From the NCBI GenBank assembly GCA_016169945.1, contig JADLSH010000387.1:1240001-1304000 (forward strand): a stretch of DNA of 64,000 nucleotides. Reading direction: 5' to 3'. The notes beneath the pieces were generated by a model. The model saw nothing but the letters and a program-made list of their open reading frames with translations. It had not been told where the DNA came from and did no database searches. This DNA is from Trachythela sp. YZ-2020 (taxonomy: Eukaryota; Cnidaria; Anthozoa; Malacalcyonacea; Clavulariidae). The translations under genes and the position numbers were made by a program. Numbering within the stretch: position 1 is the stretch's first letter; each line of letters opens with the position of its first letter. Below are positions 25,801-35,610 of the stretch, in pieces.

Positions 25801-28800
25801 AATTACAATTCATGTTGTTGCTATGCTACGGCATTTCAGGGAGTATCGTGGGTGTGTCAATTGCAAACCAAGAATAATAAAATACCGCTTCTGGTTTAAA
25901 AAATTATTTAATACTTAGATTTCAAAATGAATATAATAAAGTGGAAATTGAACTTCGTGTCGTGCAATTTTGGTCTGAAATCAAACCCGCTTCGCGGTCG
26001 TGCGATTTTGTAATCACGCGTTTGATTTCAGACCAAATTGCACTCCACCCAGTTCAATTACCATTATTAATCATTTGAGTAACCTGATTAATGGTTAGTT
26101 TTGGCAAACTGTACTGTACTATTTTTGAAAAAAGTATAATCAAAAAACAAACCTTGCTATTTGAAATACTGAAATCTTTATAAACAACTTTTGCTCCATA
26201 AAGAAAAACGTCACCATCGTCAGTCAAAACACCATCAGCATACTAACGACGGAAGAAAAATATTAATCAAAATGCGTTACCACCGAGTAAAATTATTCAA
26301 CCTTTGCGTGGAAGTCACAAACGGTGGAAAAGACTGCAGACACTCTTGACAATTTGGCACTGAAACTCACACTGGCACTTGCAATGACACCGAATTCTGA
26401 ACACTAGCTAGCATTGATAACACTGACACCATAGCCCTGACACTTGCACAGATATAGGCATGCACTGACGCTGGTCAAGACACTGACATGCACCAACATG
26501 CACTAGCCTTTTGACATCGACTCAGCAGACACTGACACTATACCACACTGAAGTCCACTGGCCCTAACTATGACACTGGCACTAGATACTTACATTATTT
26601 TCATTTAACCATGCACACATTGCCTCAGCTTCCCCATCACTTTTAACAAAAGGTATTCCAAGTAATCGCAACATTTCACAGCACTGAAAACACAAAAACA
26701 TACACTCAGTTAATAATACAGGCTGTAATTATAGTATGTCTATTGTAACTATTTGGTTAAAATCGTTAATGCGAAGTAAATAAAGTGTTTGGCACTAGAC
26801 AGAGAAAAATCGTTTGGCATAAAATAAGATATGATAAAAATGGGTGAATCAGGGTCAAATCCACAAAAAGTGCCTATGTCATTCAGGGTTCTGCCCCCGG
26901 TGGGCGGCGGCGGGCGGTAGCGCCCAGCAGTGCCGCCCGGCACTCACGCCAAACGGACTCTTCCGTCCGGCACTTGAAAGGTTTCAAATATGCAGTACGA
27001 AAACTCCAATGTTGCACTGTGTAATAGATATTTTATACAAGTAATTTTGTGTTTTTTATCCTGGGCGAATTTTGTTATTTAAACATTAGTATTAGATGAA
27101 ACTCAATACTACAATGCGCACAATATTAGTCATGATTCGGAGAAATACGCTATCCCCCAAAGCCAGAAAGACGTCTGACGAACGGCTCTAATCACTTTGC
27201 ACTTTGTTAATCGATATCGCGCTTCAAGCTACTCTGAGACCAGTCGATCATGGTCCTGGGAAGAACCCTGATCATGCATGGTCATTGTCAGGGAATTTGC
27301 AAATTTGATGTTCATGGACCTTTTGGGGTTAAAGGTGACAATATATATTTTACCGTGAGAACAAGTCAAGGACTATGGAGGGCACAGAGGGACGCTCAGT
27401 ATGTTGTCATTAGTATAAAACTTAAAGTTTTATAGTTGACATTCATAGGAATTAACATGAAGTATTAAGGATATGTATGAATTGAAGTCAAAATAAACCT
27501 AGTAAATCTGTTTTATTCTCGACAATGACTTCAGCCGGTTGTTAAACTCTTGGCCGCGAGTACGAATTTCGTTGTGAATGGTACCAAACGAAAGAAAAAT
27601 CTACAGTATCGCACCGTAGCTCTTTATACACTCAAGGGATGACGTCATCGGCCAACAAGGTGGAGATACTCTTGTGGTAAATAGCTACCGTCATCTCTAT
27701 TCAAAACATGATGATTCATGTTTATATGCCATGTTTATAATTTCCCCTTGTTTAAAGTTGAAAAAGCCTTTTGATGTTCGTTTAAACGTGTGCCAAACGG
27801 CGCTTAGACTGAGTCAGATGCTATTTCTCACAATATATTCAATTTTAATAGTGTTACTTTTGTAAATAGCCAATCTACCAAATAGACATCTCGAGCTATT
27901 CCAACAGATATCTGATCTTATTAAATTGCCATGATCGTCTCTTGTAGGTAGGCAATCCACCCGATCTGTCGCATTTCAAACGCAGCTTTCGAGTCAGTGA
28001 CATATTGCAACATATGGCAGTGACAACCATGAACAACTGTAAAATACACGATGGAGAGCAATACAATGCCCCATGGATGACGAAACATTTGAAGTCCCTA
28101 ATTTTGAACAGATAAAACGCTTTTATCGTGCCCAAATCGTCAACTACTCAAGCTCTCATCCACATGGTTCATATTTGGGCAAAAGAGACTGATGGCAATG
28201 GTGCCACTGTTAGGAACTTACTCTTTGACTATCGAAAGGCTTTCGACCTTATAGACCACCATATTCTTGTGAGCAAGCTTTGTGATTTGGCTTTGCCTAA
28301 CTGTGTTATTAATTTGGATATTTGGATTTGCCTAACTGTGTTATTGCCTAACTGTGTCGATCCTCGGTTTATCTATTACAAGGGATTTAAAATGGAAAGA
28401 ACATGTGAACAAAATAGTAAACAAGGCATCGAAGCGAATCTATTTGTTAAAACAGCTTAAAAGGTTTGGACTTGAAGGTTTGGACAGAGAGAAAATAAAG
28501 AATAGCAGAGAGTTAGTTTTATCTTTTTATTTTACTTCCTTTCCTGCCTGTTTGGCTTGTTTGGCCTGTTTGACCTGTGATAAAAAAACAAAACGGGACG
28601 CAAGGGACGTCGGGACTTACCTAAATATGTCCCGCAACAAGGTCCCGTAAATGAGTACTTCTACGGGACTTGCTAAATATGTCCCGCAAAAGCCCGCATA
28701 TCGAAATAAATATTGTCCGAATGGCCCGAAATTAAAATAAAAACCGAGGGAACCCCAAGGGAACCCCGAGAGAACTCCTACAGAACCCCGAGAGAACCCC

Positions 28801-31580
28801 TGCAGAACCCCGAAATGTTTACATCTACCGAACCGGACTCGAACCGGTGCCCCACATCGAATTGAGAATATGTTTTGCCAGAAATCAAACAAGACTTTCA
28901 GCCAATCCGTGTGAATGGAATAGAATTAGAAGTTGTTGAAAGCGCGAAACTGCTTAGGGTTACAGTAACTAGTAATCTCACATGGAACGTTCACATTAAT
29001 AATGTAATTAAGAAAGCAGCTAAACGGCTATATTTTCTTGTACAACTGAAAAGGACAAAACTACCTCGAAAGGATCTGGTTCTCTTTTACATTACATGCA
29101 TCCGATCTATTTTAACTTATGCAATTCCAGTATTTTTTTACGCCTTGCCAATGTATCTACAAAACGAACTGGAACGCCTCCAAAAAAGGGCATTTTCAAT
29201 TATCAGTCCTGGTTTAGCATATTATGATACTCTGACAGAAACAAACATTCCCACCATTATGTCCTACGGAGAAGCTATCTGTAAGAACTTTTTTAACTCG
29301 ATTGTGAATAACCAGGATAACAAATTGAATAAGCTGCTACCCACGGAACAGGCATTTTGCAATCCCCAATTGGAGTACCAACCGGTTCAGAAATACTTTT
29401 ATTATGTCTTCCACCATTGAAAATGGTTGATCTCGATGACATTCTGATATTATATATCATTTTATTTAGTACTTTTAATTCAGATATGTTTATATAACTT
29501 TGAAGATAATTAATTAACTGTAGGATTTGAACTCAGCACGGTTTGAGATATAACTTAGCACGGTTTTTAATATTGCTGTAATATATTTTAGACTAATTGT
29601 TTGTAGTTTTGTAAATACGCAATTCAGCTTTCTTATCTTTGTGCTTACGGCACAAGGAGAGCTGATAGTTAAATTGTATATCAACGGTCAAGCAGTGATG
29701 TTGATAAGAAATGGGGTAGCCGGGCTAATCTGAAATCTACAAATCCATAACTGTCATCAATTCGTGGAGCTGGGAATCCGGGGCATACTAGTGGTTACAT
29801 AAGAGCTTATACTGTGGTATAATTCAGTCCCCAGGGAAATTTTGAAATGTTTGCTTGTAAATATAAGCTGAAGCATTTCTTGGATAATAGTAGGTCAGCT
29901 TCAAGTATTATATCCTACTGTATAATTGGATCAATCCTGTTGCTGAAAGCAGTTGAAGAAAGCTAGTACTTGCTCCCAAATATCTCAACATCCTTATACC
30001 GAGACCCAACATGCATTTTCTTCTCAACTGTTCATCAGAAGTGGTTGATTTAGGTTACAATGTGGCATTATAGCTGTAGGTACAGTTTATATCCCAATTT
30101 ACTGAACAACATACTGTAGAATAGCTGGAACATGTTATACTTGAAGCTGACCTATTAGTACTCAAGAAACACTTCAGCAGTGAAGTTCAGCTAACAGCAG
30201 TTTCTCACTCTGAGTGTAATCATCAGACAAACCAGGATGCAATCTCGTACGTGAATTACTCCAATGCTTTTACAGTCAGAAAGCTAGGTAATACATGTAC
30301 AATAAATTTTTCTCTCAAATATTTTCATTTTAAGTAATATCTGGTGTTCCAGACAAACTAGTGCATGTCATGGATACCTAACTATGCACAGCTTGGACGT
30401 TCTATCAAATCATATGTAACATTTTTGTTCATGAAAATTATCATTTTATAATCTGTTTCACAAAGCTTCCCAAATGACTGGAAATTGCAGATATTTCCAG
30501 ACATACATGTATTTAAAAATTTCCATAGGGACTGGATTATGCCCCAGTGAGCTCTATATGTATATATACAGTAAATGGGGCTCACAGATATATGCCCCAC
30601 TCCCCGGACACCCTTAGATGGGCATGTTAACACTATGGGCCAATGGCCCCTTTATATTTAAGATAAGTCCAGTACCATCCCATTTCTTTTCTTCGTCACT
30701 GGACCATTACGTTAAACACAAAATTATTATGTCATGATGGTTGTCTGGCTACCAAAACATAGAATATTGAAGTGGTATAACAGTGATCGCTTGTGACTTT
30801 GGTTTTTCCAAAAATCTTCGTCCTGTATGCCAAACTGGCGTAAATTAAAACACTCTTGTAGCATGCCGAATATATTCAGCATAACATACAAACGTTCCAG
30901 TCTGGTTAGGGAGTTTCCCCATGGGACACGCTGCGGGAGTTTTCAAATGGGAGTTTTCAAATGAGTGTTTTAAAAAGAATATCACTGTCAGATGTACGTC
31001 AGGACAATAGACATGTTTTGTCTGAAAATGGCCAGGTCTCAAAATGCTCCTGGTTAGTCATCAATTGTTATCAATAATCTATACCAATCAAACGTGATTA
31101 GTCTATTGGTTGTTATCGACAAAAGATACCAATCAATAAAATCACAAAATAGAAAAACTACCTCCATCAATCGATTTTATCGATGCTCAATTTCATCAAT
31201 TGCATAGGCTGCGATTATGCAATACATACCTCATTGCATCGCATAGTAAACTTCGATCTGTTCAACTTCCTTTGTTTTTGTCCATTGTTAGCAACATGTC
31301 CACCTCGTGCCTGCAATCTTTTAACTATGGTCTCTCGTTTTATCTCAGGAGGTACACCATCAACCACAAACACTGGACGGACACCAAGACTTGCCAAGTA
31401 CAAAGTTCGAAAGAAAACATTGCGTAGATATGGCTTCAGCTGATCTTTTAAACCTTTCGTTCCTTGAGCTTCGCATATCCACAGACTTAGATCAATACAC
31501 AACGTCTTATCACGAAGTTTTCCAATATTTTCTTCTGTTTTTGACGGTTCTAAAATGCTCCATAAATGTTGAACACCCAT
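15622..31580 (-). CDS. GEN1: GEN1-like Holliday junction resolvase (XPG/FEN1 family), 13 exons
   Basis: Structure-selective nuclease that cuts Holliday junctions and flaps in the nucleus. Exons on the minus strand: 31580-31230, 26683-26594, 26242-26153, 23411-23357, 22518-22383, 21495-21424, 21199-21163, 21034-20951, 20640-20590, 18998-18965 joined to 18353-18323, 18199-18085, 17199-17130, 16820-15622. All boundaries have GT/AG and phases agree, giving 804 aa when the transposon in exon 10 is removed. Expected acidic residues are present: Asp30, Asp74 (Glu in human GEN1), Glu135, Glu137, Asp156, Asp158 and Asp212. A helix-hairpin-helix motif (GVPGVGKETA) follows. A chromodomain-like segment spans exons 10-11 (IVKPRVRQGKEYYEIEW), then a long low-complexity C-terminus. 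Human GEN1 is about 908 aa. The cysteine-rich insert of vertebrate GEN1 is missing. A 608-bp MITE interrupts exon 10. Confidence 0.9.
17130..17199 (-). CDS. GEN1: GEN1 exon 12
   Basis: 70 bases reading IMCKKFPALVERFETELAAK then KSK plus one base. It matches the FEAAYPEIVAVYQKQKLE helix after the chromodomain. Acceptor TTTTTAG, donor GTGGGT. Confidence 0.88.
18085..18199 (-). CDS. GEN1: GEN1 exon 11 (chromodomain core)
   Basis: Encodes IVKPRVRQGKEYYEIEWN then TEDQTSKAWPKMFVNVKAKE. It matches the human RIVKTRIRNGVHCFEIEWEKP segment. One base completes the split Arg codon with exon 10. The donor is GTACTG, phase 0. Confidence 0.92.
18323..18998 (-). pseudogene. GEN1: GEN1 exon 10, interrupted by a MITE
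   Basis: The two halves, 18998-18965 and 18353-18323, lie either side of a 608-bp MITE. Joined over one TSD copy they give 65 bases encoding VAFLVLMNLVTRSKLYVEER then R plus two bases. This starts in phase 0 after exon 9 and ends in phase 2, exactly as exon 11 needs. The corresponding human segment is the LLVLLTHYDMIER stretch that begins the chromodomain region. Without removal the frame runs from the exon into the MITE and stops at 18765-18767. Neither MITE end supplies splice sites that keep frame. I call the exon broken in this allele; RNA processing could still rescue it. Confidence 0.8.
18357..18964. mobile_element. GGGACCG-family MITE inside GEN1 exon 10, TSD TAG
   Basis: The termini GGGACCGTTCATTTTTTATC and its reverse complement are flanked by TAG at 18354-18356 and 18965-18967. 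Adjacent C/G-rich runs (about GGGAGGGGG) sit just inside both ends, as in the sibling elements at 5186 and 59612. No transposase. TIR identity is high and the TSD is intact, which suggests a fairly recent insertion. Confidence 0.88.
19361..19690. repeat. 15-bp minisatellite, 22 units, in GEN1 intron 9
   Basis: The unit CATGCATGGCGTGAA is tandemly repeated about 22 times, with GTGAGC variants only in the first few units. The unit is a multiple of three and lacks stops in several frames. It therefore yields four long overlapping frames (111-136 aa, e.g. HACSR or TPCMF repeats) that I regard as artefacts of the repeat. Confidence 0.97.
20223..20433. mobile_element. 211-bp MITE in GEN1 intron 9
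   Basis: The ends AGGGAGCTTTAGAT and ATCTAAAGCTCCCT are perfect inverted repeats, continued inside by CTACGACTACGAG/CTCGTAGTCGTAG. ATT flanks both sides (20220-20222, 20434-20436). No coding capacity. Confidence 0.85.
20590..20640 (-). CDS. GEN1: GEN1 exon 9
   Basis: 17 codons, ELFFRKLEWPKEYTEEK, matching the F-LEKMEWPNHYACEK segment that leads to the GEN1 chromodomain. Acceptor ACACAG, donor GTAGGA, phase 0 at both ends. Confidence 0.9.
20951..21034 (-). CDS. GEN1: GEN1 exon 8
   Basis: 28 codons beginning VIQEFLSPKLGNANINLKW and ending KCPDLEGVK. VIQEFL is a conserved GEN1 phrase. Acceptor AAACAG, donor GTAAAT, phase 0. Confidence 0.9.
21163..21199 (-). CDS. GEN1: GEN1 exon 7
   Basis: A 37-base microexon reading RKAVKLPDFPNKS across the junction. 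The acceptor is CTTTAG and the donor GTAAGT, returning to phase 0. Confidence 0.75.
21424..21495 (-). CDS. GEN1: GEN1 exon 6
   Basis: 72 bases in phase with exon 5, reading RFHAWKSSPDIHPDDLTSLE then VAIK. It matches the position of the human RFNRW segment. The cysteine-rich stretch of vertebrates is not found after it. Confidence 0.85.
22383..22518 (-). CDS. GEN1: GEN1 exon 5 (helix-hairpin-helix)
   Basis: Encodes LTRRNMIALALLLGCDYLPA then GVPGVGKETAVRLFTSLPG. It carries Asp212 and the H2TH/HhH DNA-binding signature shared by XPG, FEN1 and EXO1. It enters in phase 1 and leaves in phase 2 at GTAGGT. Confidence 0.93.
23357..23411 (-). CDS. GEN1: GEN1 exon 4
   Basis: 55 bases reading NPTDNLQVFRLEEIESGL plus one base. 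It corresponds to the segment before the helix-hairpin-helix in animal GEN1. It ends with phase 1 at GTACGT. Confidence 0.85.
24030..24297. repeat. Inverted (head-to-head) tRNA-derived SINE dimer
   Basis: Two copies of the same SINE face each other. A minus copy (GAATTGAACCTGCGGTCCTG) meets a plus copy (GGGCCACAAGTTCAATTCCT) around 24155-24165, and the outer arms match out to AGAAGGTGTTA / TAACACCTTCT. It lies in GEN1 intron 3. Confidence 0.85.
24391..24468 (-). repeat. tRNA-like segment, second SINE family
   Basis: On the minus strand a tRNA-like stretch starts TCCGTTAGCTCGATAACTCA and has a B-box-like GAGTTTGAATCCCGC. The stems do not form a clean cloverleaf, so I call it a SINE head or tRNA relic rather than a tRNA gene. 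Confidence 0.55.
25267..25768. repeat. GC-rich TIR element in GEN1 intron 3
   Basis: The left end GGGCTATTTATATGG and right end CCATATAACCAGCCC are inverted. Just inside, both carry GCGAGCTAGCTCGGGTACCC in the same orientation, itself a near-palindrome (GAGCTAGCTC). CGAGCTGGC phrases recur through the body. No coding. Confidence 0.65.
26153..26242 (-). CDS. GEN1: GEN1 exon 3 (XPG-I catalytic aspartates)
   Basis: 30 codons including YADGVLTDDGDVFLYGAK, with Asp156 and Asp158 in the DDGD motif. The acceptor is GTTAG and the donor GTTTGT, phase 0. Confidence 0.93.
26330..26590. repeat. Degenerate GACACTG-type tandem repeat
   Basis: Repeated variants of CACTGACACTGGCACT fill the intron directly downstream of GEN1 exon 2. 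The period is irregular at about 6-12 bases. Confidence 0.65.
26594..26683 (-). CDS. GEN1: GEN1 exon 2 (XPG-I start)
   Basis: 30 codons reading CCEMLRLLGIPFVKSDGEAE then AMCAWLNENN. The GEAEAMCA core supplies Glu135 and Glu137. The acceptor is TTTTCAG and the donor GTAAGT, phase 0 at both ends. Confidence 0.93.
26884..27270. repeat. Putative hAT-like TIR element in GEN1 intron 1
   Basis: The left end CAGGGTTCTGCCC is mirrored by the right end GGAAGAACCCTG. CAGGG ends are common in hAT elements. I could not identify a matching 8-bp duplication, so the assignment is tentative. A GGCGGCGGGCGG patch lies near the left end. Confidence 0.5.
28128..28500 (+). pseudogene. LINE reverse transcriptase fragment
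   Basis: Frame 1 encodes NLLFDYRKAFDLIDHHILVS, the RT motif containing the first catalytic aspartate region. A +1 shift then gives LSITRDLKWKEHVNKIVNKA, a later RT segment, so intervening parts including the FADD motif are deleted. It lies in GEN1 intron 1, antisense to the gene. Confidence 0.8.
28580..28860. repeat. Low-complexity CCCGC/ACCCCGAGAG repeats
   Basis: Short repeats of ATGTCCCGCAA and of GAACCCCGAGAGAACCCC type lie between the two LINE fragments. No coding evidence. Confidence 0.5.
28875..29420 (+). pseudogene. LINE RT C-terminal fragment
   Basis: The 181-aa frame contains LLRVTVTSNLTWNVHINNVI and PMYLQNELERLQKRAFSI, typical of the region after the RT domain in CR1/L2/Jockey-type LINEs. 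The RT core is absent. The sequence to about 29690 resembles a LINE 3' untranslated tail. It is inside GEN1 intron 1. Confidence 0.8.
29866..30179. repeat. MITE with about 40-bp TIRs
   Basis: GCTGAAGCATTTCTTGGATA followed by AATAGTAGGTCAGCTTCAAG on the left is mirrored on the right by CTTGAAGCTGACCTATTAGT then ACTCAAGAAACACTTCAGC. No coding. Confidence 0.7.
31230..31580 (-). CDS. GEN1: GEN1 exon 1 (XPG-N domain)
   Basis: It starts MGVQHLWSILEP, the standard GEN1/FEN1-family N-terminus whose initiator Gly2 is functionally important in the family. It contains Asp30 in CIDLSLW and Asp74 in FVVDGVPPEIK. It ends after a GAG codon at a GTATGT donor, phase 0. The frame continues into the intron for only a few codons. 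Confidence 0.92.
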
Positions 31581-31924
31581 GTTCTTCGAATAATTTTAGA
31601 TTTTAGAAATTAGAACATGATTTACATTTATATTGATTTTTGAATTTCCTGCCCAGTGTTTTATGTTCCTGCCTTTCAGTGTTTCCATATTTTCAGATTG
31701 AATTTCTATCTTAAGCGTTGTTGTCTTTAGTCTAAAAAAACCTTGGGCTTTGGATACACCGATACACTGTCATACACTGAATAAATATTAAAAATTCACT
31801 GAATAAATATTATAGATGGTGTATACACGAGTTTACACTGAAAGTGTTGTTGAAAGTGTTGTTGTTTTTGTGGGCATCCAAACATATGGAAGCACAACAT
31901 CATACGATCATGTGATCATTATTT

Positions 31925-32155
31925 GGGTTTTCACCACTGAGCTATACTATATTACTGGAGGACGTGCTCGGCAGAAAAAAGTGTCCGCAAAAACATGGCG
32001 GATTTTGGCCTTTGCTTACGCCATTACCATGACGACTGGTTCCTTTTGCCCATGGTAATTACCACTGACCAGGCTCAATTCTGAGCCCGCTACAACATTA
32101 ACACCCCCCTGGTTTTTGCAAAATATATTTTAGCTTTTTGAGTTTTTGCAGTAAA
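31925..32155 (+). repeat. Dispersed repeat, inverted partner at 35.2 kb
   Basis: Shares GTGTCCGCAAAAACATGGCG, GGATTTTGGC and CCCCCCTGGTTTTTGCA with the reverse complement of about 35165-35385. The 80-aa frame at 31816-32058 lies largely in this repeat and is not supported as a gene. Confidence 0.75.
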
Positions 32156-32159
32156 TTCT

Positions 32160-33047
32160 CGTTGTTTTCAATATTTTTCGACCTTGGAGCATTTCCGCGA
32201 ATAAAGTGCAAGTCGCACAAGTTATTCTCGTCCGCAAAAGCCAACAAACAGATAGTAAAACCTCGAAAATGTGGTCAAAGACGATTTTTGAAACCAGAAC
32301 TAGCAGGTAATTAAAATATTTTTGCAGTTCACATACTATTAAATAATAGTTTATATAATGTTTCATTAAACACTTGGTGGGAACTAAAATGTACAGTACA
32401 ATGTATTTGATATTTTACCAACGAGGATTTGAAGTTTGGTTGTAAAAAATACATAAACTTTGTTTTATTTTATTTTACTTGATTGAAATGGTCTACCTTG
32501 TCCTTATATAATGGGTTGAAAATTACCACATCTATAATTTCATACTGTTTTATCAATATTTGATGTTCTGAATAGGTTGTATGTATTTTGCCATTTAGAA
32601 AATTATAATTTTCTGTCAGTAGTATGAAGCCATGTATTTTACAAATATCAGAATATCTTGATTCTCTCAAGAATCCTGAGGACTGGTTTTACGACATAAA
32701 GCTATATATGTGTTACTATCTTTAAAGTAGGGAATTAGGATAACATAGAATTAGGGTTTTGTGTTCTGTAACTACAATTTATGTATATGCTAGGGGTGTC
32801 GGAAAAAGTTCAGGGTGCTATTGCACACAATTTGTACCTAGCTTTCTTGCCAAAGATGTCTTTAGGTTGAGGATTTTGAAGAACTAGGATTGTATTCCTG
32901 AAATGTATTAAAGCAAGCCTGGCAAGACCTGAAGTACTGACCCAGGGCAAATCAGTCGATGCCCCCCCCCTCAGTCTCGCACCCATGAAAAAGTTCAACC
33001 AGTCCCCACTAAATGCACGCCAGGGATGCACTGTGTAGTGTTCTGGC
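32160..33047. other. Intergenic, no gene seen
   Basis: AT-rich; only chance frames are visible. Confidence 0.4.
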
Positions 33048-33150
33048 CAGACTAAAAGGCCTGACCTTTGCTTGAAATGTTGAAGTTTAACTACCTAAAA
33101 AATTAGAACAAACTTCAACATTTCAAGCAAAGGTCAGGCCTTTTAGTCTG
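33048..33150. repeat. Perfect 41-bp inverted repeat
   Basis: The arms 33048-33088 and 33110-33150 are perfectly complementary, starting CAGACTAAAAGGCCTGACCT, with a 21-base spacer. The inner motif (TTTGCTTGAAATGTTGAAG) resembles the CGACGTTTCAAGCAAAGGTC phrase near 6050. Confidence 0.95.
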
Positions 33151-34137
33151 CCCAACAAAGGGTCTATGCTCAAAACATGGAATTTTGTTCCTATTTTGTA
33201 TCATACATTTGTTGTATCATACATCCAAGCCTGCAAATAGGATAGGTTTTTCAATAAATATCACTTAAATATGCAACAATCTTGAAAGGTCACTAACTTG
33301 TTCACCCTTTGTGCATCATCTCTATGAGTGAAAGATATCACAGACCATACCAGGTGTAAATGCCCCCAGTGTGCCAAAAGTTCCAGTGTCCCTGGCTTAC
33401 AATATTTTTTGAATAACCTATATCTATTCTTTTATTGCAGAATTATCCAACAATGATGCAGTCCACAGTGGTGTTTTTTATTTAATTTCTTCAAAGAATA
33501 ACTATTAATTAATTAGCAGTAAATATTCTAAAAACTAAACTTTATAATCAAATTATTATGATATTATTGTAACTTTCATGCTCCATGTGCTACAACTTTG
33601 CTTTGGCTGTTCTACACTTTGGTAACTTGTGCCATTTCTTGTTGTACCTATAACAGATTATTCATCCATTATTTCTATACTAGCTTATAATTGTGATGAC
33701 ACTGTGGAGATACACTGTGGGTCAACATAGAAAAGATCTAGACTCCCAACACATGATAGGAAATTTCTGCAGTTCAGGTGGCGAAGGCAGATGTCTAAAG
33801 GAGAGGGGTATAAATTAGCTACTAATTTCCTCCATGAGGGAGGTGTGGATATTTTGTGGAATGACCCATCACTGCTTGTGCTGGCTTTCATTATTTTGAA
33901 GATATCAACATCACATTTACTGTGTTATAGGCACATATGTGACAGACAGCCTACAGATTCTTAAAGGGGTTGCTCCATACCAGCGCTTGAACTCCTAGTC
34001 AAAAGTGTCATAAATCATACAAATTTGGGTATCCCTGTTTGCATTGGTTGATGCTTAGTTTTTCTGAGGGTAGTGAATTGCCTTAACTAGCTACATAGTA
34101 AGCAACTCAGTCTGCAGCACTTGGTGGTATACAGTCA
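33151..34137. other. Intergenic, no gene seen
   Basis: No exon-like frame or structured repeat was noticed. Confidence 0.4.
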
Positions 34138-34145
34138 GGCAAGAC

Positions 34146-34589
34146 CAGGGGCATAACTAGTGGGGGAGGGGCCAGTTTAACAATTGCAATTCGTAGAGCA
34201 AATTTTGCCATGTTTGTTGGGCAAAAATACATTCAAATCATGTTGAGTGAGAACAAAAAGCCTTGAAGATCCAGTTCGGGCAATTTTAAAAATTTGCTAA
34301 TCTAATATAGAACATTTTCTGACCATCAGAATTTATAAAATATTCCCCAAAGTGCATGAAATGGTGTTTCAGAGCCTCTACATTTCAACATTTTCTGGGG
34401 GAGCATGCCCCCATACCGCCTGGTGGCCTATTGCTTTCGGCACTCAATACCTGTGCATTCCCACTAGCGGCACGAGGTAGCATAACCTTTTTGGTTTTTC
34501 CCGGCCCCTTTACGTTATATCCTGACCACACCCTTTCGTCGGGCAACATGATCTACAGCACCCAATGTTTTTCCCAAGTTATGCCCCTG
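34146..34589. mobile_element. hAT-like MITE, 444 bp, 8-bp TSD (7/8)
   Basis: The ends CAGGGGCATAACT and AAGTTATGCCCCTG are inverted repeats. The flanks GGCAAGAC (34138-34145) and GGTAAGAC (34590-34597) match at 7 of 8 bases. Both features fit non-autonomous hAT elements. Confidence 0.8.
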
Positions 34590-34597
34590 GGTAAGAC

Positions 34598-35164
34598 TTG
34601 TCTATAATATAAGCCACATGGGCTTAATATTATAAATGTCAATAATATTATATACAAAGGCACAAAACCTATGGTAAGGATATCAATTTGGCACCATAAA
34701 TATGTATAAAACCACAAATATAAATTTATATAAACTGCTAAACTCTAAAACATGCAGAACATAAAAGCGAGTGGTGAAACTGATAATAAAGGATTATCTG
34801 CACAATTTTTAGTCAATCAGTCAGTTTTATTTATCGACTGTTGTAGATCTCTTGCCTTGTTTACGTTTTTCTGACTGACAAAACTTTGTTAAAGCTCCCA
34901 GGAGAACTTTGTTATTGTGATATTCATTGTTGAATCACAATGGAGAACTATATCTCTTGTAAAATCAGAATTTGCCTGCCTAAAATAATTCTATTTGACG
35001 GAAAATAAAAAAAATTCACGAATCCTACCTGTGAGACTGCGAGAAGAAATATTCTTCCTTTATAGTGAATTGTTGCATCCACGAGCGGAATGAAAGGAAC
35101 TTTGACCTTGACGTTGTAAGACAATCAATACAAGTAGGAGAAAATCAGAAAAAAAACAAGATTT
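34598..35164. other. Intergenic, no gene seen
   Basis: AT-rich, upstream of the 781-aa gene. A short intergenic frame here has no supporting features. Confidence 0.4.
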
Positions 35165-35385
35165 TTAGCTTTAAAAAAATTCAAAATATTTGTGCAAAAA
35201 CCAGGGGGGCAAAAACATTGTTTAAAACTTAGGATCGCGGTTGGTCAGTGGCAATACCATGGCCAAAAGGAACCAATTGGCGTCAGCAAATGCCAAAATC
35301 CGCCATGTTTTTGCGGACACTTTTCTGCCAGGCTGACATTAGCGGCACGTCCTCCAGATATATTAAGCTCAGTGGTTTTCACTTG
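35165..35385 (-). repeat. Dispersed repeat, inverted partner of 31.9-32.2 kb
   Basis: The reverse complement matches 31925-32155, including CTGGAGGACGTGC, GTGTCCGCAAAAACATGGCG and CCATGGTA-TTGCCACTGACC. It ends at the next TIR element. Confidence 0.75.
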
Positions 35386-35610
35386 TTTCCATCTATCAAA
35401 CTGACGTTACGCAATTTTCCAGATTTTCAAAGATTTTCATATTCGTTTTTCTTGACTTTTATTCATCAATTTGGTTAGGGTTAGGTTAGGGTTAGGTTTT
35501 GGGTTAGGGGTTAGGGTAGGTTTTAGGGTTAGGGTCAGTTACAACGTTTTTAACTTTACTTCAAAGTTGAAAAAATGACGTAACGTCAGTTTGGTAGATG
35601 GAAACAAGTG
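35380..35610. repeat. TIR element carrying TTAGGG-type repeats
   Basis: The ends CACTTGTTTCCATCTATCAA and its counterpart TTGGTAGATGGAAACAAGTG form 32-base TIRs (35380-35411 and 35579-35610) with one mismatch. Between them, 35473-35536 is a run of TTAGGG and near variants (TTAGG, TTTTGGG). The TTAGGG motif is the usual animal telomere repeat. Confidence 0.88.
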
